DNA of 7,665 bases, from contig JAFUQY010000278.1 in assembly GCA_017472105.1 (NCBI GenBank), positions 1-7,665 on the forward strand, given 5' to 3'. Origin of the DNA: Clostridia bacterium. GTDB taxonomy: Bacteria; Bacillota_A; Clostridia; Oscillospirales; CAG-272. Under the pieces are notes generated by a model. It was not told the origin of the DNA and ran no database searches. It was given only the letters and a program-made list of their open reading frames with translations. Of the stretch, positions 1 through 7,567 are shown one piece after another. How positions within the stretch are numbered: position 1 is the first letter of the stretch; each line of letters starts with the position of its first letter. The position numbers were made by a program, and so were the translations under genes.

Positions 1-1251
1 CGGTGTCGCCGAGTTCCTTCTCAAGAGCCGCTGCTGCGAGGTAGCCTGCGTATGCGAGAGTGGAAGTGCAGAGGTTTGCGTCGCCTGCGGGGAATCTGCC
101 TTCGAGTTCATCGCTGTCGGATGCGATTACGCCGTCCTCATTCTTCTTGCGCCAGCAGTATTCCGCGCACCATTCGATACCGGCGAGGAGTTCTTCCGCA
201 AGTGCACGGTCGCCGGTGGTGAGAACGAATCTGGACGCACCGTAGAGGTACATAGCAGCGTCACCTCTGTCACCTGCGCCGTTCCAGTAGTCGATACCTT
301 CGGCGATCACAGAGGACGGGATGGGCTGGTACGTGGAGGACATGAAGGGCATATACATGCGGTACGCGTTCGCGCTGCATTCGATGAGGGCTTCGTCGCC
401 GGTATAAGCGAAGTAGGGTCCGGCATATTCGACCTGGTCATTGCACCATGTAGCGGCGTAGTAGCTCTTTCCGCCGGGGCTATGGAGCAGGCCGTACATG
501 GTATCGAACACGGATTCACCCGCGCGGATCTTCGCGAAGCGGAACATGGTATCGAGAAGTTCGTTGCCGGTATCGAGCTTCATGGGAGAGGTGAGTCTCT
601 CGATATTGCCGACGCGGTTTCTGAGTTCGGTTTCGGGATCGGTATAATCGGGCAGGCAGCAGTCGGGGTCTTCATTTGCGACGCGTCCGGTGAAGAGGAT
701 ATAGTAGGTATATTCCTCGCCCGCCTTGAGTTGCCGTCTTCGAAGTCGGTGATGACGTCCATGATATTGATGCCCATGGGGCCCATGGTCTGGTTGACTT
801 CGTTGTCGCCCACCGTTACAGTGAGATCAACATCGCAGTCACCGGTATTGCGCACGGTTACGGCTTCATACGTGATGCGCCAGTCAGTGGAGGGATAGCA
901 GGTATGTACGATTTCAAGCCCGTGCTTTTCGTCCGTGCAGCAGAGGGTGAGGATACCGTTCTGCTCGACTCTGGTGAGGACTTCCTCCGCGATCTCGCCG
1001 TTTACGACAACCTTCGGCACATTCGCGTCGGGTACGTTGAGCTGGTAGGTGGCATGCGTATTGTTGGGTCTGAGTCTGAGGGTCGGGAACGTGGGTCTGT
1101 GCATGAGCTTGAACCCGTCCTCCGTCATCCCGTACGTGACCGTGTCAGCGGCATAAAATCCCGCCATCTCCACGTCATCCGTATGAACATCACCCTTCTT
1201 TACGTCCCATGCAATCGCACGTCCGTCCCGGATAATACTCCATCTTGCCAT
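1..1251 (-). CDS. Putative six-hairpin (alpha/alpha)6 glycosidase, 5' part, with an apparent frameshift; runs off the left edge
   Basis: The gene starts at ATG 1251, behind a good AAAGGAG site, and reads leftward. Residues 1-173 are beta-rich, with features such as VTVRNTGDCDVDLTV that resemble the N-terminal beta-sandwich of large glycoside hydrolases. At about 733 the frame breaks. From 733 down to base 1 an adjacent frame is open without a stop and continues the protein (QLKAGEEYTYYILFTGRV onward). One added C after the GAC GGC codons would join the two parts as DGQLKAGEE. The second part looks like an (alpha/alpha)6 barrel: a W-x-N-D-Q segment at about residues 269-273 (joined numbering), then helical YFAYTGD, YLYGASRF and LAYAGYLAAAALE segments. 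About 417 residues are visible and the C-terminus lies outside. I infer a carbohydrate-active hydrolase or phosphorylase, but cannot assign a family or substrate. The frameshift may be real decay or a sequencing error. Confidence 0.65.
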
Positions 1252-1260
1252 TTTTTCTTT

Positions 1261-1267
1261 CTCCTTT
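1261..1267 (-). promoter_or_regulatory. Ribosome binding site of the glycosidase gene
   Basis: The minus strand reads AAAGGAG, 9 nt before the ATG at 1249-1251. This is a strong Shine-Dalgarno site and fixes the start of the glycosidase reading frame. Confidence 0.8.
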
Positions 1268-1304
1268 GGATATAGTTAGATTAGATTTTTTTGTAAAAAG
1301 GTAC

Positions 1305-1627
1305 GGTCGCTTTTTGAAAAAAGCTCCGCAAAAACTTTCGACTGACGAGGTGCAGTGCGTTGACTGTTCATGCACGGATATGATTTCGTCTGCTTCGGGG
1401 GATTTTTTTATTGTTACGTGCAGTTTGAACTGCTTTTTTGCTTGTCTACGGATATGTCTGCGAATTGTAACTGAGGGTGCGATGCAGAATTGTTCCGTCC
1501 GATCTATCAGTAAATCGTTCGTAAGTTCGCAGGGACCGCCGAGACCCTGCTCACAGTAGCCGTGGAGCGATTGCGTGATATTGTTGCTTAAATTGTTTCT
1601 GATCCGGGCTCACGCGCGCCGTGGAGG
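1305..1627. repeat. 323-nt dispersed intergenic repeat, copy 1
   Basis: This non-coding stretch is repeated in the same orientation at 7245-7567. Both copies begin with GGTCGCTTTT and end near CTCACGCGCGCCG. By eye about four in five positions agree, with long identical blocks such as GCGAATTGTAACTGAGGG and AGGGACCGCCGAGACCCTG. Short indels, mostly in homopolymers, balance so that both copies span 323 nt. No terminal inverted repeats or target-site duplication are evident, which argues against a simple MITE. The copy lies between the 3' end of the alpha/beta hydrolase gene and the start of the glycosidase gene, 53 nt upstream of the latter. It contains several inverted repeats. It is probably a structured RNA or leader element, or a lineage-specific interspersed repeat. 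Confidence 0.85.
1413..1620. ncRNA. Candidate structured RNA core in repeat copy 1 (strand undecided)
   Basis: Helices I can pair by hand: GTTAC 1413-1417 with GTAAC 1467-1471, enclosing the hairpin GCAGTT/AACTGC (1420-1433); GGTGCG 1476-1481 with CGCGCC 1615-1620 (one G-U on the plus strand) as a possible closing stem; AATCG 1513-1517 with CGATT 1568-1572; and inside that the hairpin GCAGGG 1529-1534 with CCCTGC 1545-1550, extended by GT 1525-1526 with AC 1553-1554 across a symmetric internal loop. The 10-nt loop ACCGCCGAGA is identical in both copies. Covariation in the last hairpin supports an RNA function. I do not recognise a known riboswitch, RNase P, SRP, 6S or tmRNA signature. Confidence 0.4.
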
Positions 1628-1681
1628 TTGGTTTATATCTATTATTTATTCGATATTCTCTATTATCTTAGGCGCAGCCGC
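1628..1681. other. AT-rich spacer after the alpha/beta hydrolase gene
   Basis: This 54-nt stretch separates the hydrolase stop codon from repeat copy 1. It is much richer in A and T than its surroundings, and its minus strand carries ATAATAGA twice. I see no gene and no convincing terminator hairpin here. The only stem next to the stop is GGC-TGC-GCC, which is too short and has no T-run after it. Confidence 0.5.
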
Positions 1682-2650
1682 TCAGATCCCTGCTTTTTCG
1701 AACAGGCGCAGGATTGCTTCTGTGTATCCGGGTTTATCCCGCAGGTATGCGAGGCCGTGGTCGGCTTCATCGACGAGGAAAATTTCTGCCGAACCGTCGT
1801 TTATGACGGCGAAGTTCTCTTCACTCATCGTACACGGGACGAAATCGTCCTTTCTGCCGTGTGCGACCAGGATCGGGATGGGGCGCTCGTTCCGCATTTT
1901 CCGGATTGCCTCCGTCGTTGAGACGCCGTCGAGGTCATAGCCCGCCATGAGCTTCACGAAGACCTTTGCGGCGTAGTACACGGGAAAAGGCGGGAGTTTG
2001 AACCACCGTTTCAGGGTACGTTTGCAGATTGCGCCGGGAGTTGTATAGCCGCAGTCGGCGATGATGGCGCGGACGTTATCGGGGTATCCGACACTGCATC
2101 CCATGACGACGGTAGCCGCGCCCATGGAAACGCCGTCCATGATGACGGGAAGGTTTTCCCAGCGATTTTTGCAGTATTCCGCCCAACGGACGACGTCGAA
2201 CCGCTCAGTAGCGCCGAATCCGATATACTTCCCTTCGCTGTAACCGTGCGCTCTCTGGTCGATGAGGAGGCAGGACAGACCGAGCTTATGGAAGTCCTGC
2301 ACGGTACCGGAGAAGTCAAACGGAGCGGAGGAGCGGTATCCATGCGCCATGATGACGACGGCACGCGGATTTTCGGCCGCGAACAGATGCCCCGCCAGCT
2401 TCAGCCCGTCGTGGGATTCAATCGTGATCCGCTCCTTCGGGAAATCGCGCAGGTAATGGACGTCCTTCACGATTTTATCAAAGTCCTCCTCGGTGAGGTC
2501 AGCGAAGGTTTTCGGCTCTTCGACCCACGCGTCGCGCTGCATTTTCGGATTGCGCACGATGGCGAAGCGGTACATATACCATCCCGCCGCGGCGGTGAGC
2601 AGAAGAAGCAGGACGAGGAGGGCTCCTGCGATGATGAGAAACAGCTGCAT
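1682..2650 (-). CDS. Membrane-anchored alpha/beta hydrolase (serine hydrolase / esterase-like)
   Basis: The 322-residue product has a hydrophobic N-terminal anchor (residues 3-24, leucine-rich) followed by a complete alpha/beta hydrolase fold, probably on the outer face of the membrane. Visible motifs are the oxyanion-side HGYRS (103-107), the nucleophile elbow G-V-S-M-G with Ser175, the acid HGRKD (Asp268) followed by DFVP, and the histidine in ADHG (His298). All three members of the Ser-Asp-His triad are therefore present. Overall it resembles the clostridial and bacillar 'alpha/beta hydrolase family' proteins of the YqkD/BAAT-like kind. The substrate is unknown; esterase, acyltransferase or peptidase activity is possible. 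The gene begins 43 nt after the ligA stop with only a weak AGGT site, so it probably depends on read-through from ligA. ATG 2650 is chosen because it opens directly into the anchor. Confidence 0.88.
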   Translation of the reverse strand: MQLFLIIAGALLVLLLLLTAAAGWYMYRFAIVRNPKMQRDAWVEEPKTFADLTEEDFDKIVKDVHYLRDFPKERITIESHDGLKLAGHLFAAENPRAVVIMAHGYRSSAPFDFSGTVQDFHKLGLSCLLIDQRAHGYSEGKYIGFGATERFDVVRWAEYCKNRWENLPVIMDGVSMGAATVVMGCSVGYPDNVRAIIADCGYTTPGAICKRTLKRWFKLPPFPVYYAAKVFVKLMAGYDLDGVSTTEAIRKMRNERPIPILVAHGRKDDFVPCTMSEENFAVINDGSAEIFLVDEADHGLAYLRDKPGYTEAILRLFEKAGI

Positions 2651-2693
2651 TGTGTTTACCTGATTTCTGTGAGTTTCGTCAGTTTCTCGAAGG

Positions 2694-4787
<2,094 letters not shown>

Positions 4788-4793
4788 TCATAC

Positions 4794-4822
4794 ATTTTAC
4801 CACAGATGGGGTTATTTTTCAA
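4794..4822 (-). promoter_or_regulatory. Sigma-A-type promoter of ligA
   Basis: The minus strand has TTGAAA (4817-4822), a 17-nt spacer and TAAAAT (4794-4799), with TGG just before the -10 hexamer as an extended -10. The upstream side is AT-rich. Transcription would begin near 4787, giving a leader of about 25 nt before ATG 4763. The promoter lies just past the terminator of the carboxypeptidase unit, so ligA starts a new transcription unit. Confidence 0.75.
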
Positions 4823-4853
4823 TCAAAATTTGTATTCCATTCAAAATATGCAC

Positions 4854-4894
4854 AAAAAACACGGCACTCCCGGGAAATTCCGGAAATACCGTGT
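4854..4894 (-). terminator. Rho-independent terminator of the mnmM-carboxypeptidase unit
   Basis: Immediately after the carboxypeptidase stop (4901-4903), the minus strand folds ACACGGTA (4887-4894) with TGCCGTGT (4859-4866), 8 pairs including one G-U. The loop is itself rich in CCGG/CCCGGG and can pair further. A run of six T follows on the minus strand (4854-4859). Position, stem and T-run all fit an intrinsic terminator for leftward transcription. Confidence 0.85.
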
Positions 4895-4900
4895 GATTTG

Positions 4901-6568
4901 TCAATTACCAAGCTGTTCGACGTATTCTTCGAGACAGAGTCCGGATGCGTGAATCTTCTGCGCGTGATAGCGGCCGACGTAGCGGTAGTGCCACGGTTCA
5001 AACTGGATCGTGGTGATCTCGGTCTTGTCCGCCGGGAAGCGCAGGATGAACCCGAACTTCCACGCGTTTTCCTGAAGCCACGCGTATTCCGCTGTGTATG
5101 CGAAGTCCGTCGTGAAGGTGCCCATGGTATCCATATCGACGGCAAGCCCAGTCTGGTGCTCACTGGTGCCGGGTCTGGTGGAGTATGTGAGCACGACTGC
5201 CTCCGCCTGTTCGCGGCTCAGGGACGGATTGTTCGCCATTTCCCGCTGGGTATAGGTTTCAAACAAGGTCGCCTGATATTCATACGTGCGATACCCGCTG
5301 TACACTGCCATATTGTAGAATTCGTTCGCCTTCATCTCGATATACAGTGCCTCGAGCGCCTTGCAAGCGTATTCGCGGAGCTGCTGGGTTGCCTTCGCGG
5401 TGCTGGTATGCTTGCAGTCCATGAGGTCGTTCGGCACATCCGCCGCGGTGAGCGTATTCTTCGTATTGACCAGCGTCAGGAACGCGTCGCGCATGTCTCC
5501 CTCGGGATTCATGTACTTCTCGTACTCCGTGAGGTCGTTTTTGAAGTTGAGGTCGACCGTACCCGCGCTGTCATCCGAGCCGGTATTGTACACGACGTCG
5601 CCGATGAGCGGGTCTTCCTCGATGGGCTCGATGGCGGTTTCCCACTTGAGCTTGAACGAAACGGGGAGGTACACGGTTTCTTTGTCCGTGGAGTTTTCCT
5701 CATCCTTCACGCGGGACACGGCGACGGTGGATTTCTTCGCGTCGTATGTATAGGCGAGGTTGACCATCTGATCCTCAAAGAAGCCGGATTCGACCCAGAC
5801 CTCGGTGCCGCGGAGGACGTTGGGATATTTCAACTGAATCTGCTGACCGTTGACGGTGACGAGGGTATTATCGGTGGTGAAGGTGATAATTTCCTCATTT
5901 CCGGTACCAGCGGCGGTATCTGCGGCAGTATCACCGGTTTTGAGGATAAATTTCATCTCCTGTGCCGAGCCGGATTCTGCCATGCCGAGGTATTTTGCGA
6001 GGTCATTGAAGCAGATATAGATCCTGTCCTCGCCGTGGACTTCGATGATGGCGTCCGCGAGATCGGTTTTACGGACTTCCTCGCCGCCGAAGGTATAGCT
6101 GATTTTGCCGCCGTCGTCGGTTTCATCGGGAGTACGGTGGAAGAACCACAGGAACAGACCGCCCGCGATAACGAGCATGATGAGCAAAATCACACCGAAC
6201 ACAGCCAGCCGACCGCCGAGGATTTTGAGGTTCTCCTTACGCTCAATGGCGCGGAGTTCCTTTTCCCGCTGGCGTTCACGGCGTTCCGCGTCGATTCTTG
6301 CCTGACGCCGGGCTTCCATCTGCTCCCGTCTGCGGCGGTTATAAGCCTCACGGCGTGCGCGTTCCTCGGGCGTTTCCTGCGCGTACTGCTGCTGACGGTA
6401 TGCGGCGTTCTGCGGATTCTGCCGGGTCTGCTGACGGTACTGCGGATTCTGCCGATTCTGCTGACTCTGACGCTGCTGCGGATAGCCGTTCGGGTTCTGC
6501 TGACGGGTCTGCCGCGGATTCTGCCGGGTCTGATTCGTATTACGGCGATTCGGGTTCTGATGATTCAT
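4901..6568 (-). CDS. VanY-like D-alanyl-D-alanine carboxypeptidase (M15B), membrane-anchored with an Asn/Gln/Arg-rich cytoplasmic tail
   Basis: The 555-residue product trims the terminal D-Ala of peptidoglycan stem peptides. Its C-terminal M15B domain (about 395-555) has SGYRT (424-428), the zinc motif S-E-H-x-x-G-L-A-V-D with His471 and Asp478, and EPWHYRYV with catalytic Glu524 and zinc ligand His527. Before it come a low-complexity N-terminal tail rich in N, Q, R and P (1-63), a strongly charged Arg/Glu helix (about 66-115), one membrane segment (about 119-143), and a stalk (about 155-285). The stalk, with IYICFNDLAKYLG and TVNGQQI, resembles the copper-amine-oxidase N-terminal-like (stalk) repeats. 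The tail would be cytoplasmic and the enzyme extracellular. Usual VanY proteins are much shorter (about 200-300 residues). The gene follows mnmM by 22 nt, with AGAGG and GGTGA purine sites before ATG 6568, and ends at a terminator. A role in vancomycin resistance is not implied, since no other van genes are present. Confidence 0.9.
   Translation of the reverse strand: MNHQNPNRRNTNQTRQNPRQTRQQNPNGYPQQRQSQQNRQNPQYRQQTRQNPQNAAYRQQQYAQETPEERARREAYNRRRREQMEARRQARIDAERRERQREKELRAIERKENLKILGGRLAVFGVILLIMLVIAGGLFLWFFHRTPDETDDGGKISYTFGGEEVRKTDLADAIIEVHGEDRIYICFNDLAKYLGMAESGSAQEMKFILKTGDTAADTAAGTGNEEIITFTTDNTLVTVNGQQIQLKYPNVLRGTEVWVESGFFEDQMVNLAYTYDAKKSTVAVSRVKDEENSTDKETVYLPVSFKLKWETAIEPIEEDPLIGDVVYNTGSDDSAGTVDLNFKNDLTEYEKYMNPEGDMRDAFLTLVNTKNTLTAADVPNDLMDCKHTSTAKATQQLREYACKALEALYIEMKANEFYNMAVYSGYRTYEYQATLFETYTQREMANNPSLSREQAEAVVLTYSTRPGTSEHQTGLAVDMDTMGTFTTDFAYTAEYAWLQENAWKFGFILRFPADKTEITTIQFEPWHYRYVGRYHAQKIHASGLCLEEYVEQLGN
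6382..6565 (-). repeat. Imperfect short repeats coding the N/Q/R-rich tail
   Basis: This segment codes residues 2-62 of the carboxypeptidase. On the plus strand it is a string of degenerate units such as TCTGCCGG, TCTGCTGACGG and TTCTGCGGAT, giving protein units like RQNPQ, TRQNP and QQNPN. The repetition is visible in both DNA and protein, so slippage could change the tail length between strains. Confidence 0.7.
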
Positions 6569-6590
6569 AAGTCACCGCCTCTCGTGGGAT

Positions 6591-7145
6591 TCATTTGGTT
6601 TCGATGACGATAAAGAAGGGGCTTTCGGGAGAATTGAGCATCCGGAACTGGGCGATGCTGTACTTGAACCGGGAAATTCCGGCGAAATATTCGCACAGCT
6701 CACGCCCTTCCGCTTCTCCTTCGGGATGACCGGGATACACGGCGACAAGGAGTACGGAATCCTCGCCGAGCATTGCCATGGCTCTCTCGACTGCGGGAAG
6801 CGTCGTGGTTCTTTTGGTGGTGAGCTGTTTCTTTCCGGCGCCGGGAAGGTATCCGAGGTTGAACATCCCTGCCTTGATGGGGCCCGTGATGAACTCATTC
6901 GCCCGGTCGTGGGATGCGCATATGAGCCGCCAGTTGTCGGGACATCCGTTGGATCTGAGGTTATGCTCCGTGGATATGAGAGCCTTCTCCTGAATATCGA
7001 ACGCGATTACCTTCCCGCTCGCTCCGACGGTCTGGCTCAGAAATACGGTATCATACCCGTTGCCCATCGTAAAGTCCACGGCAGTATCGCCTTCCTTCAG
7101 ATGCGCCAGAATAAATTTCTTCTGCAATGATAAAAGATCCACCAT
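6591..7145 (-). CDS. mnmM: tRNA 5-aminomethyl-2-thiouridine methyltransferase MnmM (YtqB family, class I SAM-dependent)
   Basis: The 184-residue product matches the whole YtqB/MnmM family (formerly the 'rRNA methylase' family) in length and motifs. These are the SAM-binding D-F-T-M-G-N-G-Y-D-T (24-33), acidic loop FDIQE (49-53), NLGYLPG (96-102), YPGHPEGE (137-144) and C-terminal PFFIVIE. MnmM completes the mnm5s2U wobble-base modification of certain tRNAs by methylating the 5-aminomethyl group with SAM, in the cytoplasm. I recognise the family from recall of the Bacillus subtilis YtqB sequence. The start is ATG 7145, with AAAGGAC 5 nt upstream. The gene heads a two-gene unit with the carboxypeptidase. 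Repeat copy 2 lies 99 nt upstream. Nothing looks truncated. Confidence 0.92.
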   Translation of the reverse strand: MVDLLSLQKKFILAHLKEGDTAVDFTMGNGYDTVFLSQTVGASGKVIAFDIQEKALISTEHNLRSNGCPDNWRLICASHDRANEFITGPIKAGMFNLGYLPGAGKKQLTTKRTTTLPAVERAMAMLGEDSVLLVAVYPGHPEGEAEGRELCEYFAGISRFKYSIAQFRMLNSPESPFFIVIETK

Positions 7146-7150
7146 AGTTT

Positions 7151-7157
7151 GTCCTTT
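7151..7157 (-). promoter_or_regulatory. Ribosome binding site of mnmM
   Basis: The minus strand reads AAAGGAC, leaving 5 nt before ATG 7145. This is a normal clostridial Shine-Dalgarno site and it supports this start. Confidence 0.8.
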
Positions 7158-7197
7158 CTGCTGACGTGGGATAGTGCTAAGTGATGTACAGGAGGTA

Positions 7198-7215
7198 GAG
7201 TTTGTTTACAAACTC
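7198..7215. promoter_or_regulatory. Perfect inverted repeat upstream of mnmM
   Basis: GAGTTTG (7198-7204) and CAAACTC (7209-7215) pair perfectly over 7 bp around the 4-nt loop TTTA. It lies 53 nt upstream of the mnmM start codon. It could be an operator for a dimeric regulator or a hairpin in the mnmM leader. No T-run follows on either strand, so it does not look like a terminator. Confidence 0.4.
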
Positions 7216-7244
7216 GTAGGTTTCATCGAAGATGAACACCTCAG

Positions 7245-7567
7245 GGTCGCTTTTGAAAAAGCTCCGCAAAACTTTTATGCTGACGAGGTGCAATGCGCTG
7301 ACTGGATATAAGTTGATATGATACTGTCAGCTTCGTGGGATTTTTTTATTGTTACGTGCAGTTTAAACCGCTTGTTTTGCTTGTCTACGGATATATCTGC
7401 GAATTGTAACTGAGGGTGCGATGCCAAATTGTTCCGTCCTATTTATCAGAAAATCGTCTTCGAGCTCACAGGGACCGCCGAGACCCTGTTCGCAGCAGCC
7501 GTGGAGCGATTGCGGAATTTAGTAGCTTAAATCGCTTTTTGGTTTTGGCTCACGCGCGCCGGAGAGG
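7245..7567. repeat. 323-nt dispersed intergenic repeat, copy 2
   Basis: This is the partner of the element at 1305-1627, in the same orientation, with the same length and about 80% identity by eye. The most conserved part runs from GATTTTTTTATTGTTACGTG to the AGGGACCGCCGAGACCCTG hairpin and the CTCACGCGCGCC end. The least conserved part is about 7301-7330. It lies upstream of mnmM on the minus strand, as copy 1 lies upstream of the glycosidase gene. The 5.9 kb between the copies' left edges holds the hydrolase, ligA, carboxypeptidase and mnmM genes. As direct repeats, the two copies could recombine and delete that segment. Confidence 0.85.
7351..7560. ncRNA. Candidate structured RNA core in repeat copy 2 (strand undecided)
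   Basis: The same helices form as in copy 1: GTTAC 7351-7355 with GTAAC 7406-7410; GCAGTT 7358-7363 with AACCGC 7366-7371 (an A-C mismatch on plus, a G-U pair on minus); AATCG 7452-7456 with CGATT 7507-7511; and ACAGGG 7468-7473 with CCCTGT 7484-7489, extended by GC 7464-7465 with GC 7492-7493. In that last hairpin two pairs differ from copy 1 on both sides at once, and pairing is kept. Confidence 0.4.

Noticed and set aside
1269..1297. Promoter-like TTTACA-17-TATATC on the minus strand before the glycosidase
   Set aside because: The -10 end is about 1 nt from the Shine-Dalgarno site, so a transcript starting there would lose its ribosome site. It is probably fortuitous AT-rich sequence.
1190..1375. 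A 61-codon minus-strand open frame overlapping the glycosidase start
   Set aside because: It overlaps the real start and its ribosome site and consists of translated repeat sequence. No independent ribosome site is visible.
1245..1559. A 104-codon plus-strand open frame through repeat copy 1
   Set aside because: Homopolymer indels between the two copies break this frame, it starts inside the glycosidase gene, and it has no ribosome site. Only a short KAPQ...DEVQC stretch stays in frame.
1305..1627. A transposon remnant or MITE as the explanation of the repeat
   Set aside because: The ends are not inverted copies of each other, no target duplication is visible, and the covarying helix suits RNA selection better. 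It is not excluded without more copies.
4901..6568. Evidence of a vancomycin-resistance cluster
   Set aside because: Only a VanY-like peptidase is present, with no vanH, vanA, vanX or vanRS type genes. M15B carboxypeptidases are common housekeeping enzymes.
4898..6607. A 569-codon open frame on the plus strand
   Set aside because: It is exactly antisense to the carboxypeptidase gene, whose motifs are clear. Its product has no recognisable domains and its C-terminal third is the antisense of the N/Q/R repeats. GC-rich third positions explain the openness.
7180..7212. TTGTAA-17-TACATC upstream of mnmM as a promoter
   Set aside because: The -10 matches the consensus at only three of six positions and the -35 lies inside the palindrome. 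Support is too weak to call it a promoter.
7189..7234. Plus-strand AGGAGG with ATG 7232 as a small gene start
   Set aside because: The spacing is about 37 nt, far too long for a ribosome site, and the frame gives a short peptide from repeat sequence.
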